Notes under the pieces: generated by a model
Told to the model about the DNA's origin: nothing
The model's input: only the letters and a program-made list of their open reading frames with translations
The model's database searches: none
DNA from: Halichoerus grypus
Taxonomy: Eukaryota; Chordata; Mammalia; Carnivora; Phocidae
Assembly (NCBI RefSeq): GCF_964656455.1
Contig: NC_135717.1
Span: 144,660,308-144,724,307, forward strand
Reading direction: 5' to 3'
DNA length: 64,000 nucleotides
Made by a program: the position numbers and the translations under genes
Shown: positions 11,531-22,799 of the stretch, one piece after another
Layout: the number at the start of each line of letters is the position of its first letter
How positions within the stretch are numbered: the stretch's first letter is position 1

Positions 11531-12589
11531 AAAGTATAAAAATATATTAGGATAAAATTATTTGGAAAAGTAAAATAGAAATACAAAACCTACAACTATG
11601 ATTTCAACCAGCAATTTGAAATTTCTAATTGTCTAAGAAGGTATTTACATGGATATTGAAATAAATGGTGGTAGATGTTAAGTGGTTATAGTGTTTGCAG
11701 TTCATTGTTTACATTTAAGTTGTGTTGCAGCAGTTTTGATTTTAAAATATCAATCTTTATAATTCAGAATTGTTGAAATGAGATGAACAATTTCATCTTT
11801 AAACTATGTGAGTATATACATTGCTTTTCACATTCTTTAAGGGAGTTTTGAGTAAGCAAATTGGAAGAATACTGTTCAATTATACAAATTGAGAAGATAA
11901 CATAGGTAATAGTATGACAATAAAAGAGTGCGTGGAAGCATTTCATATTTGAAGAGAGAATTCAGTAAGACAGAATAAGTGATTGCCAGAAATAGGTTGA
12001 CACTGAGCAAAGGACAAAGGTGTTAAATACAAAGCTAGGTTTAGTCTGAGATTGGAAGACTGGAAATGTTCCATCATAAGAGTTTTAAACTTTTCCTTGA
12101 TTTTTATTTGGCATAATCCATCTAAATAGATTTTGGGACATGAATCAGTTAGATCTTCCTAACTCTTTAGCCATTCCCTTATTCAGGTTTACTTAAGTAC
12201 CAAGATATATCACTACTTAAATATAGTTATTGCAATTAGGAAAATAAAACACTGTACTTTGATCAACTAAATGTTTGAATTATCTAAATTTTTAATTCAC
12301 AAGAACATACACTATTGTCAGCTAACTTACTATTGTCTTTATTCCATCTTTTCTGTTTTATTTTCATTGAAACTTTGGTAAATCATACTGGTTCACCACC
12401 ATCACTCCTTCCAACCCCTCAGTTTTTAAACTGAAATTGCCCATTTCCTCCTGTTCATGTAGTTATACCTAACTAATACTACACACACATACACCTCTAA
12501 ATTCAGCTTCAGCAACTAGATTTATGCGTTCAGCTTTACTACATTAAGTGCTAAAGAAAAAAAAAATGTATATATAAATAAGACATTAT
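11531..12589. other. AT-rich unique sequence, nothing recognised
   Basis: No coding region, RNA gene or clear repeat. A short acacacacat run is near 12481. Confidence 0.55.
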
Positions 12590-13380
12590 CCTGTCCCCAA
12601 GTTGTTCACAGACTAGTAGAAAGATAGACCTAGAACATAATTCAATAATGGGGTGATATAAAAAAAATGATTGAATAAAGTTCAATGTATGGCGGCAGAG
12701 TGATCCTAGTGTGCAAGAAACATGTGAGGGAGGGCTTCAGGACACCATGAAATCAGAGGGAGATTTTGAAGACTGAATAGGAGATTTGCAAAGGAATCCA
12801 AAGGAGAAGGAGTATTTTGAGTAGAAGAAATGTCACGAAAGAATATGATATGTTTATATTACTGCTTAAAATGGAAGAAGTAACTCTGGAAAATAAAATG
12901 TCAGTATAGATGGATATGGTTGGGAGGAGAGATTGAGGAAGCAGTACCGGATGGTAGTGAGGAATCCTGCAGCTCCAAAAGAATGGACCCATCTGAATAT
13001 GTTGGCTTAGCCTCAAGGTCTCTGCAGTCCTTCCATGACCCCTCCTGTACACATTCCCAGGCTGTAAATTGGCTAGTGTCTACAATGAAAGGGAATTTAG
13101 GTGTATGCATCTCTATTATGTGCCAGCCACATTGACTCATGTAATCCTTCTACAAGCCTCCTGCATTAAGGAAAGAAAGATAAGCAGAAACCAGCAGGTC
13201 CTGAAGGCATCTGTACACAACACTAAAAAGTTAAGATTTTGTCCTATTTATGGTAGCAATTCAATATTTATAATAATAAAACAAAATGTTAGACATGTGT
13301 TTTGGAACCATCACTTAAGTAGCAGTATGGAGAATGCATTGGAGGGGCTTTGGCGGAAAAATGGAAGTATATAATTCAGG
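12590..13380 (-). repeat. L2 remnant block, with MIR-like patch
   Basis: Antisense L2 3' region with pieces in consensus order: 'gttgttcacagactagtaga' near 12601, 'gggagggcttcagg' near 12728, 'tttgtcctatttatggtagc' near 13238 and 'gcagtatggagaatgcattg' near 13322. A stretch at about 13110-13165 ('attatgtgccagccac') looks like antisense MIR. The overlapping open frames on both strands (12753-13140, 12920-13374) are chance frames in the repeat. Confidence 0.55.
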
Positions 13381-13575
13381 TATCCATTGTGATGTAGTTT
13401 TAATTCACTTAGTTGTTAGCAGATGATAGTTTGTTTAATTTTGTTCTCGTGAATAAGAGCTGGTCACATATTAAAATAAAATAAATCAATTCTATTTTAT
13501 TATTTACTTCAGGTAAGCCCGATGTTAATGTCACATATATAAGCATGGATTTTATAAACTACAAGGAAGAAATCT

Positions 13576-13601
13576 TTTTTTTTTTAACAAGGAAGGAATC
13601 T
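13576..13601 (-). mobile_element. Poly(A)-only retro-insertion (poly-T on +) with TSD
   Basis: A short T run (13575-13585) lies between 'acaaggaagaaatct' (13561-13575) and 'acaaggaaggaatct' (13587-13601), which differ at one base. As at 7715 and 32327, the only added sequence besides the duplication is the homopolymer. The mismatch suggests an older event. Confidence 0.65.
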
Positions 13602-15009
13602 AATTGAGGAAAGCAGAAGATTTGAAATGAAAGATTTTCTGAAAATGTTCAAACTCACTTGAGGATTCTACTTTTTGTTCTTTTAAAAGCTATTACTCTC
13701 CTGTACCCTACATTATGCTCAAGGAAACCACTAATAAACAGAAATAATAATGACATAGTAATTTGTCCCTGGTGGATTCTTCCACATTTTGGTAATGGCT
13801 TGTATAACAAGCTTAAAGTAGGTAGGAAAAAATAATAGGGAAATATGTGCACATACTATACTCTTTGTCTCATGTCATATTATTAAATGTTCATCCATTA
13901 TGGGTATAATACAAATCTACTCAAGACAATGCTATTAAAAAGAAACCCATAATTATAGCAGAGAGAAGAAGCTTTGCAAGTGGGATCAATAGGTGAACTT
14001 CAAAGTATCTGTTAAAAAACAAACAAAAGCGGGATCATTTGGGGAATATTTGAATATTTGTGATTCTATGCCCATGCACCTTAATTATTATGACCTACAA
14101 AGCTCTGGCATAATTTCACCACAGCTTGGTTTCTTGCACATCTGGATTTAGTTTGTGGCTTCAGTAACATGGGTTTTTGTCAACAACAGTCCACATTTAG
14201 TTTCAGGATTTTGTATTAAGAGCATTGGAGAAAATTTGTAAGGTTGGGGAATAATTCCTCGAAATGGAAGTTTTGGCAGGAAAGGTGACCGTAGATAGCC
14301 TTTCATATTTCCACACAGGAAAAACTATCAAAACATGAATAGTCAGATATTCATAAAGTCAGGAATATAAAAGTCAAGATACTTATTTGACCTGACAATC
14401 TGAACTTTAAAGGAAAGTGTTGTGAAGGATCAACCAAAGGGTAGCACTATAGTTGGTCTACATGTGTAGTCAGAGTTTGGATTCAAGTTGGAGCTTATCT
14501 TAAAGTTGGAGAGATGAAGAACAAGTTAATGTGTAAATTGCTGAGAAACATTCCTGTGGCATTCCCAATGGCATACATTGAAAACAAAGCTATACTGAAT
14601 AATTAATATGGGCCAATTAGCATCACAATTTGATGTTCTATTTATAGCCTGAAATAGATCCCATACTGTATTATCATTTCTATTTTACAAGGGGGAAGGT
14701 TGAAGTATGGTGAATGTTATTGTTCTTATCAGTAATGGCATTCAGTATGTTTTGATATTTTAAAATATGTGCTTTCTTTGTCTTCTCTTCTAGAATCCAT
14801 TTTCCATGTGGATAGGAATTGTCAAACAAAAATTGCACTGGAAAAAGTTATACAGGTAAGAAAGACTTTATTCAAGGTTATTCTGATAGGAGACAGAGAC
14901 CCAAAACTGGTCTGAACTCAACTCCATGGGAAAAAAAGAATGCAAGAGTTTTTAGGAGAGTGGATGGATGGTTCTGGGTCATCAGTGCTTGCTAATAGAG
15001 AAAGGATTC
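13602..15009. other. Mostly unique sequence; possible old repeats
   Basis: No gene seen. A patch near 14092-14140 ('cctacaaagctctggcataa') faintly resembles sense L2. A stretch near 14855-15000, with 'agaaagactttattcaagg' and 'ttctgggtcatcag', looks like an old retroelement end that I cannot assign. Confidence 0.4.
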
Positions 15010-15475
15010 TGAAATGTGTATAAATTTTGACTTAGTAATTCACCTTCTAAAACTACTTCTCAAAAACCATCTAAGAAGCAGAGAAACATATTTTTACATA
15101 TCAGTATATAATGTAGCATTAATTACAATAGTGAACACTGGAAACAACCCAGATGGGTAATACAAGGAAATTAGTAAACAAACTGTTCTATCCAAATGAG
15201 GGCACACTATGTAACCACTAGACAATGTTTGAAGTATATATTTATAAATATAGAAAGATATTTATGGTATTAATCAAATAAACTATACAGATCATACATA
15301 TTTATGTGGAATATATATTGTTTTTTTTAACAATACTGTATGTAATAGAAAATATAGACTAATATGGAGTTTAGATTTAGCAGTTTTTATTTATCAATTG
15401 TGAAATTAAGGTGATATATTTTACCATTTTTGTATTTTTTAATTTTACCCAGAATGAAACATCACTTGTATAATT
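15010..15475 (+). repeat. Ancient L1 3' end
   Basis: Plus-strand L1M 3' region: 'attacaatagtgaacactgg' then 'aaacaacccagatgggtaat' at about 15121-15160, and 'acaaactgttctatccaaat' at 15179, followed by an AT-rich 3' UTR. Diverged and frame-broken. Confidence 0.65.
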
Positions 15476-15610
15476 AAAGAAATAAGGAAAATGAGAGAGA
15501 GAATTTTAAAAAGGGAGAGAGAGAATGTAAAGGGAATTTAAAAATAAGAAATGCATGACTTTAGCAAAATGAAGTTAAAATGATCACTGAATTCACAGAA
15601 AATTAGTATC

Positions 15611-15816
15611 ACGGGGCACCTGGGCGGCTCAGTCAGTTGGGTGTCTGCCTTTGGCTCAGATCATGATCTCAGGGTCCTGGGATCAAGCCCCATGTCTGGC
15701 TCCCTGCTAAGCAGGGAGTCTGCTTCTCCCTCTTCCGCTGCCTGCCACTCCTCCTGCTTGTGCTCTCTCTCTCTCTTTCTGACAAATAAATAAATAAAAT
15801 CTTAAAAAGAAAAGAA
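15611..15816 (+). mobile_element. Can-SINE, full length
   Basis: Plus-oriented copy with head 'ggggcacctgggcggctcag', core 'gggtcctgggatcaagcccc', a CT-rich middle and tail 'aaataaataaataaaatctt'. The TSD 'aaaattagtatc' lies at 15599-15610 and 15817-15828. Confidence 0.95.
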
Positions 15817-15828
15817 AAAATTAGTATC

Positions 15829-16854
15829 GTATTAGTAATGGATTGTATTTCATTAGGGGTTTTTTACTTGTGACAAATAGAAAAACTCAACTCTAGTTTA
15901 TACAGATCATAACAATAACACAATCATAGTATGTATATGTATGATATACAATTATAAACTAATTGTGGATTTAATTATATATGTATGTTAATATTTATTA
16001 GATGACGACGTGTTTGTGGCTTAGTTATGTGAAACACATATGAAGACATCTGGCTTTAGTCATGACTGAAATGGGATCATCAGGCCCAGCCTTTCTTCAT
16101 TGCTTTGCTGTTTGTTTTTGTGCTGTGTCTCTGGTAGGACCCAGGCTCACTGTACATAAAATTATATGTTTTTGTATTTGTTAACAAATTAACACCCAAG
16201 TAGCTAGAGATGTGCCCTGCCATGGGGTATATATATATACTCAAGGCCAGGAGATAGGGTGCTCAGTAATTGGGCAAGTTCAGGTAAAGTTCTCAGTACT
16301 TCAGTTACATGGAGTGAATAGAGAAAAGATGGCTCCCCAGCTGAAAATCCAGGTACTATTATATATGTGAAAGAGTTATGCACCTGAAAAAGATCTGGTG
16401 ACCACTGAGAGTATGAATTGTAAAAGTTTAAGTTGGAAATTGTAACCAGATAACCAGATAGTAAACTAGTCTAATGACTATTATAATTACTGTACTAATC
16501 AACGAACAAGTAATATGGATATGGATTAATGCAGAAGCAGTAACAATATTATATATTACAAATGATATAAAACAAACTATGCATTATATTATCGTACTGT
16601 AATATATCATACTATAATATAATAAATAACATATATCCTATATGATGGAAATATATTAATTGAAGGCAAGTGTGATAATAGCACAGTAATTCTGAAATTA
16701 AAACACATTTTAAAAGATGTTTTTACATTAATTCACAAGACTTATGTGTAGTTTCATGAATTTTGTGAAAAATTCTTTATTCCTCTAAAATCTAACCTTA
16801 TCTCTTTAGAAAAGGGCTATACAAAACAATGAATAAGCACAAATGCATAGAACT
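15829..16854. other. AT-rich unique sequence
   Basis: No gene or certain repeat. A very AT-rich patch of tandem 'atat' variants occupies about 16550-16660. A tandem 8-mer (ataaccag, two copies) is near 16442-16460. Confidence 0.55.
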
Positions 16855-16869
16855 AAAAGAGAAAATTTT

Positions 16870-17070
16870 TTTTAAAGATTTTATTTATTTAATTGACAGA
16901 GAGAGAGAGAGAGACAGCGAGAGAGGGAACACGAGCAGGGGGGAGTGGGAGAGGGAGAAGCAGGCTTCCCACTGAGCAGAGAGCCCGATGCAGGGCTCGA
17001 TCCCAGGACCCTGGGATCATGACCTGAGCCGAAGGCAGTTGCTTAAACAACTGAACCACCCAGGCACCCC
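16870..17070 (-). mobile_element. Can-SINE, full length
   Basis: Reverse copy: T run, GA-rich middle with (ga)n at 16901-16914, the core 'cccaggaccctgggatcatg', head ending 'caggcacccc'. TSD 'aaaagagaaaatttt' at 16855-16869 and 'aaaggagaaaatttt' at 17072-17086 (one mismatch). Confidence 0.95.
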
Positions 17071-17219
17071 TAAAGGAGAAAATTTTAAAAGGCATGAAGT
17101 ATAAGGAAAATTTCTGAGTCAAACCATTTATAAAACCCATTTAATTCTTAGCACATCACATATTTTCAGCACCCTCTTGATAATTTATTAGGAGAAGCAA
17201 AGAAGCGGGATGGTGCTAC

Positions 17220-17430
17220 TTTTAAGAATCCAAGCTCAGAGCAAGACTGAGCTTCAATCTCAGCTTTGTCATTTACCATTGGTGATTTAATCTCTGTTTG
17301 CCTCAGCTTCTTCATCTGAAAGTGGGCCTTAATTCAGAATTTAATTCAGGGATCAAATGAATATGCATACACACACATATATATATATATTAACAGAACA
17401 GTATCTGGCATGTAAGAAACATCAAAATTA
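17220..17430 (+). repeat. MIR SINE with TA/CA microsatellite
   Basis: Sense MIR: 'gcttcaatctcagctttgtc' near 17250, 'cctcagcttcttcatctgaa' near 17300, then 'gggatcaaatgaat' and 'acagtatctggcatgtaag' near 17399. A short (ac)n(at)n tract at about 17369-17391 has grown inside it. Confidence 0.65.
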
Positions 17431-18072
17431 TTAGATGTTAATATCTAATATGATTGATTTTTATTATTTGCATTTAGAAGTACAACTATTTTCTAACAAA
17501 ATATATTATTTTATATAAAAAATATTATACATTGCTACCTGCATTCCAAGTTATTTGTTGTTTATACGGAATTTATAATGTGAACAATTAAAATTGTCTT
17601 TATTGGGAAAAATTAAATTTCCTTCTAAAATAATTCAGAAGACCACTATCATACATTGTAATTGAGCTGCAATCACAACAAAACTCTAACAGTCATAGAC
17701 CAATTTAAAGTGATTTCTTATCATTACCATTGTTTAGAACAGAAAATATCTTCTGTTTTTTCTAGGACATCTATATTTTACATCTATTTTTCACTACCTT
17801 ATAATCTTTAAAATTTTTCATGTCATTATTCAAAAATTATATCCTCTTGCCTTGAAAAACCAAGAATTTGCCTCTAAAAGGAGAAATGGAACTATTTCAA
17901 GCTCTATAAACATGAGAGGAAGACATGTACACATAGACACATCAAATGTATGCTCACAAAAATTTTGGGAAACTATGAGAATGAGCAGAGAGTTTGATGG
18001 GGCAGTGGGAGAGAATAGAATTTTAGATAGAAAACCAAAAAGAAATCTGAAAAACAACCTAAGATACGTAAT
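17431..18072. other. AT-rich unique sequence
   Basis: Nothing recognised. Overlapping short frames on both strands at 17830-18106 share no features of a real protein. Confidence 0.55.
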
Positions 18073-18087
18073 TTGTCAGTTTCTTTT

Positions 18088-18115
18088 TTTTCCCCCCAAG
18101 GTTTGAAATAATTTT
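18088..18115 (-). other. Possible short 3' transduction at L1 tail
   Basis: Between the left TSD with its T run and the L1 3' terminus lies 'ccccccaaggtttgaaata', which is not found at the tails of the L1s at 3726 or 11434. In L1 sense it follows one A-rich tail containing AATAAA-like sequence and precedes a second A run. That layout fits read-through into source-locus flank. Confidence 0.45.
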
Positions 18116-18374
18116 ATTTTCTATTTTTTTATTATTATGTTGTTAATCACCATACATTACATCATTAGTTTTTGATGTAGTGTTCCATGATTCATTGTTT
18201 GCGTATAACACCCAGTGCTCCATGCAGAACATGCCCTCCTTAATACCCATCACCAGGTTAACCCATCCCCCCACCCCCCTCCCCTCTAGAACCTTCAATT
18301 TGTTTTTCAGAGTCCATAGTCTCTCATGGTTCATCTCCCCCTCCAATTAACCCCCCTTCATTCTTCTCCTCCTG

Positions 18375-18713
18375 CTATCTTCTTCCTTTTTTTTTTTTTT
18401 TAACATATAATGTATTATTTGTTTCAGAGGTACAGGTCTGTGATTCAACAGTCTTACACAATTCACAGCACTCACCACAGCACATACCCTCTCCAATGTC
18501 TATCACCCAGCCACCCCATCCCTCCCACCCCCCACCACTCCAGCAACCCTCGGTTTGTTTCCTGAGATTAAGAATTCCTCCTATCAGTGAGGTCATATGA
18601 TACATGTCTTTCTCTGATTGACTTATTTCGCTTAGCATAATACCCTCCAGTTCCATCCACATCATTGCAAATGGCAAGATTTCATTCCTTTTGATGGTTG
18701 CATAATATTCCAT

Positions 18714-18805
<92 letters not shown>

Positions 18806-19585
18806 TATACCACCTCTTCTTTATCCATTCATCTGTCGATGGACATCTTGACTCTTTCCACAGTTTGGCTATTGTGGACATTGCTGCTATAAACATCGGG
18901 GTGCACGTACCCCTTCACATCCCCACATTTGTATCTTTGGGGTAAATACCCAGTAGTGCAATTTGCTAGGTCATATGGTAGCTCTATTTTCAACTTTTTG
19001 AGGAACTGTTTTCCAGAGTGGCTACACCAGCTTGCATTCCCACCAACAGTGTAGGAGGGTTCCCCTTTGTCCGCATCCCCACCAACATCTGTCATTTCCT
19101 GACTTGTTAATTTTAGCCATTCTGACTGGTGGGAGGTGATATCTCATTGAGGTTTTGATTTGGATTTCCCTGATGCCGAGCGATGTTGAGCACTTTTTCA
19201 TGTGTCTCTTGGCCATTTGGATGTCTTCTTTGGAAAAATGTCTGTTCATGTCTTCTGCCCATTTCTTGATTGGATCATTTGTTCTTTGGGTGTTGAGTTT
19301 AATAAGTTCTTTATAGATTTTGGATACTAGCCCTTTATCTGATATGTCATTTGCAAATATCTTCTCGCATTCTGTCGGTTGTCTTGTGGTTTTGTTGACT
19401 CTTTCTTTTGCTGTGCAAAAGCTTTTTATCTTGATGAAGTCCCAATAGTTCATTTTTACCCTTGCTTCCCTTGCCTTTGGGGATGTTTCTAGGAAGAAGT
19501 TGCTGCAGCTGAGGTTGAAGAGGTTGCTGCCTGTGTTCTGCTTTAGGATTTTGATGGACTCCTGTCTCACATTGAGGTCTTTCAA
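18375..19585 (-). pseudogene. L1 ORF2 C-terminal fragment, frameshifted
   Basis: The minus-strand frame 19585-19022 encodes ORF2p C-terminal sequence: [20 protein letters not shown], then [20 protein letters not shown], then the Cys/Trp motif [20 protein letters not shown]. An 8-bp deletion relative to the L1 at 3726 shifts the frame near 19004. The last part reads on in another frame (18896-18375) with KLWKESRCPSTDEWIKK and MEYYATIKRNEILPFAMMW. Between these, the microsatellite at 18715-18810 is translated as Ile-Tyr and Thr-His repeats without a stop. Not a host gene. Confidence 0.9.
18715..18810. repeat. Compound (GT)n(AT)n(AC)n microsatellite inside L1 ORF2
   Basis: About 16 GT units, an AT run of about 17 units, then a short AC run. 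The tract is largely self-complementary. The L1 at 3726 has only 'cattgtatatatggacc' at the equivalent place, so the seed was a short L1-encoded TA tract that expanded after insertion. Confidence 0.95.
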
Positions 19586-19649
19586 CCATTTTGAGTCTAT
19601 TTTTGTGTGTGGTGTAAGGAAATGGTCCAGAAATTGTCAGTTTCTTTTA

Positions 19650-22565
19650 TCTGTCCAATGGTCAGCATCAGATATTGAACACACTCTTCCTAGAGTCTCT
19701 TTACCAGAATCTTTTACTGATTATCATGTAAATGCAAATTGATCACTTAATTTATTGATAAGTAATCATATAGTAAAAACTAAATTTAAAAAATGGTGTC
19801 AACAGACTTTTGATATCAGCAAATTTAGTAGATTCAGATCAAAACAGATATTTTTCAATAATTGCAGTCAGGTTCTGAGGAGTAGGTGATATCACATAAC
19901 CATATGATAAATTTGGAAGTACTCAAAGTAATTTGATTTCATAGGTTTAAGTATGTTGATTGCAGTAATGTGCCTTTTAAAAAGCATTCCTTGGAACAAA
20001 GTGTCTTTAACAGAGTAAGTAATCAAAAAATAACACTTAATCAAATATATGATTTATAAGTTTATAAAGAAGCTTATCATCTACTCTCATATTTAGGGAT
20101 GGCTCCCTATGCTGGAAATGAGTTCTGATTAATCATTAGGGAGATATAATGAAGTTGGACAACAGAGTATCTGCATATTTTGTGTCTCATAGTGGTGTGC
20201 TGGAGCCAATGTGTATTTTCCTTTGACAGAGATTTTTGTCCCAACTCCATGTTCAGTAACAACACATTGATAACTTGAAATTGGCCATGGTGGGAGTATC
20301 ACCACCGTGAAAATCAACAAATACTTTAGCTCAGCATTTTATTTATCTATTTTTTCCTCCAGAGAGTCTGATGATAAAACATTTACCCTCATACTCCTCC
20401 TATTATCTCCTCTAGTTGAAAAATGGCCTCACTTCTTTGAGGAAATTCAAGACACTGAGTCATTTCTCTCAAAAATATGGGTGATTTGAAATATAGAGAA
20501 AGTAATCCAACTTTTGGAGATGTGACTAATGCACCTTGTATATGTGGGTGCCATTAATCTCCCCCCAAACAAAACAAACTAGTAATCAAAAAGACAAATG
20601 CTATCAGCACTATAGTTCCAGGTTTTTACACTCGTAAGGGAGAAATCTAGGTTTTTCCAACCAAATTTAGAGACACTAAGAATACTACTTCTCAGAGAAG
20701 AAAACTACACTGAAAATGAGAACAGTATTGAAGTGGATGACTTCAGAAAGAGCAGAGATGATGTCAGACTACATCTAAGACCTGTTTAAAAAGTGTAATA
20801 CTTTGGTGTGGGTCTTCATTTTGCCTAAATCTGACAATAGTCCCAAAATGTCATTGTAAATATTTATCATTTCCCTGCACAATAAAATATAGGGATTCTG
20901 TATCCCAGGTCAAAGCAGTATATGGCACACAGAAAAGTGAGCTCTTAAAAATCATGTTAGGGTGAGACTCTGGCAAGACAGAGTGAAGGCATCTTTTAGT
21001 CATGTCATAAGTAAAATATCAGAAAGATAAGGAGTTTACTTCTTATGTGAAAAATATTACCTGCAACAGTAAAATTGGTGAGTGGTATATCAAGTTCCTT
21101 CTGCAGGCCAAGCCATCTGGTGTTTGACATCTGGTATCAACAGTCAATAGGTGACTGCATGAATATATGGAAAATGAGGAAGAACAACACCTGCAATATT
21201 TGATCACTAATCTGTTTCTAATGTGATTGGCTCAACCAGAAACTTAACACCAATGGGGACTTTTTGTTGTGGCTATGATAATGCTGTGTTGAGTCCTAAA
21301 CTCCTGGAGGCAAATAGGCTTGTATTTCTACTCTGTACTTCCTTTCCAAAGTAATTCAAATTCCAAAGTGATTTTTGTATAGGGAGCAATTATGGGAGGG
21401 AAATCTCAACAGCAGGTCAGTACTGTAGAGAGGAACAGTACCAGCAAGGTCCACCAGGAAGACAGTACCACACCAGTTATTTTTATAGAGGATATTTACT
21501 GCAAAAGATTTTGTATAATTACTGAAATAAAAAAGCAAAATGGAATCACAAAGGTAGCCCTGAGAGAGTAACTGCAAATACCCACTACCACACTGAGAGA
21601 AGGGGCTGGAGTTATTGCTTCGTAGAAGCCTAGATGACAGGCAGCCTTGGAGCTCAGACCTCTGAGAAGTATGCATGGTTCGACTCGTGCTGAATCTTCG
21701 GGGTTATCGGAAGAGGCAAGAAGAAGCTGGTTTCACAGTTTGGAGTAAGCTGTGGCTCCCAGGATGAAGTGTTGCAGTGATGATACTGTCAAGAACGAGA
21801 AGCAAGCAGGTGGGAACAGTCTCTTCTTCCTCCAGACTTCCAGACTCCCTCTAGCATCCATTGGTCAGAGCCTAACAAAGAGCCAGCTGGCCAAGCAGAA
21901 TGTGGTTCACAGAACCCCAGCCTTCCTATCCCAGAGGAGGGAGAAAAGAATGGATCTGAAGCAGAGACAAAGGTGGAACTTGGAACTGATCAGCAAAACA
22001 ACTACTTTATCTACCTTATTACAGATTAACGAGCAATTGTTTTTGGTTGATATTTTAAGTTAGTAAGCTTTATAGTGGCTTGTTATATAGCAATAGATAA
22101 AGTAATGGTAAAAATGCTATTCTCAAACCTAAAGTACTTGGATTTTTTTTTCCCTTCCATGAAATCTAATTGAACAAATGATTCGAGGATAAACTTCTTT
22201 ACTACTGTGTGATAAATGGAGAAGATACAAAAAGTTTTGACTCCCGTGTAAATCAAAAATCTGTGAATTATTGTTACAGAATAGAACATAAATACTTTGA
22301 ACCATAAATATGTAGAATAATTATGTCTACTGAAACAGTGGAGGTAGAAGAGACTGCAGTAGATGTCTGTTGAATTTGCGCTTATCACATCTGGCAAGAC
22401 TGTGCTCAGTATTTTTTGCGTGTCACATCTCCCTCTTTCTCATGCCATGGGAGAATTAATTCTGCTCTCAACTTCAAGAGTAACCACTGGTAGATTTATA
22501 GCTATCAGCGTATTCTTTTTCCCTCTTTGCAGTTATTGGCTCAGATATAAACACACCATTCATTT
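19650..22565. other. Mostly unique sequence; unclassified repeat-like patch
   Basis: No gene seen. About 21350-22000 is less AT-rich and carries frames on both strands (21356-21676, 21752-22063) without domains. Motifs such as 'agccagctggccaagcagaa' near 21880 recall old mammalian interspersed repeats, but I cannot name the family. Confidence 0.4.
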
Positions 22566-22569
22566 TAGC

Positions 22570-22793
22570 CTAGGGTTTCTCAATGTTGACACTATTGACA
22601 TTCTGAGCCTGATAATTCTTTGTGGGGAGGGCTGTCCTGCACACTGTAGAATGTTCACCAACATGCCTAACCTCTATTCATTAGATTCCAGTAGCATCTA
22701 TCCATCGCATCCCAGTTGTAACAAGCAGAAATGTGTCCAGATATTGCTAGATATTCTTATGGGTGCAAAATTTTCTCCAGTTGAAAACCACTG
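22570..22793 (+). repeat. MER20 (hAT-Charlie non-autonomous DNA transposon)
   Basis: Near full length. Motifs run in consensus order: 'gggtttctcaatgttgacac', 'tattgacattctgagc', 'gggctgtcctgcacactgta', 'agattccagtagcatc', 'gtccagatattgctagatat', ending 'gttgaaaaccactg'. The terminal inverted repeats are visible as 'agggtttctca' and 'tgaaaaccactg'. MER20 is an old eutherian element. Confidence 0.8.
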
Positions 22794-22799
22794 ATTAAT

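Larger units (their letters stand above)
18088..19633 (-). mobile_element. Carnivore L1, 5'-truncated, about 1.5 kb
   Basis: Minus-oriented insertion containing the ORF2 C-terminal third and the carnivore L1 3' UTR, including the internal A-tract (poly-T at about 18387-18401). TSD 'ttgtcagtttctttt' at 18073-18087 and 19634-19648. Compared with the L1 at 3726, it has an extra 3' UTR segment ('acaggtctgtgattcaacag' near 18432, and following), so it belongs to a different, probably younger subfamily. An 8-bp deletion near 19004 and a 1-bp insertion near 18963 break ORF2. Confidence 0.95.

Noticed and set aside
18375..18896. 173-codon minus-strand frame with Ile-Tyr and Thr-His repeats
   Set aside because: It is the end of L1 ORF2 plus 3' UTR with a translated microsatellite, not a repeat-protein gene.
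19022..19585. 187-codon minus-strand frame with clear protein homology
   Set aside because: The homology is to LINE-1 ORF2p; it is a retrotransposon remnant, not a host gene.
21356..22063. Possible gene fragment or LTR, suggested by higher GC and frames on both strands
   Set aside because: No domain, splice signals in context, or LTR termini that I can support; left as unclassified.
22363..22794. 143-codon plus-strand frame
   Set aside because: Its second half is MER20 sequence; the rest has no features.
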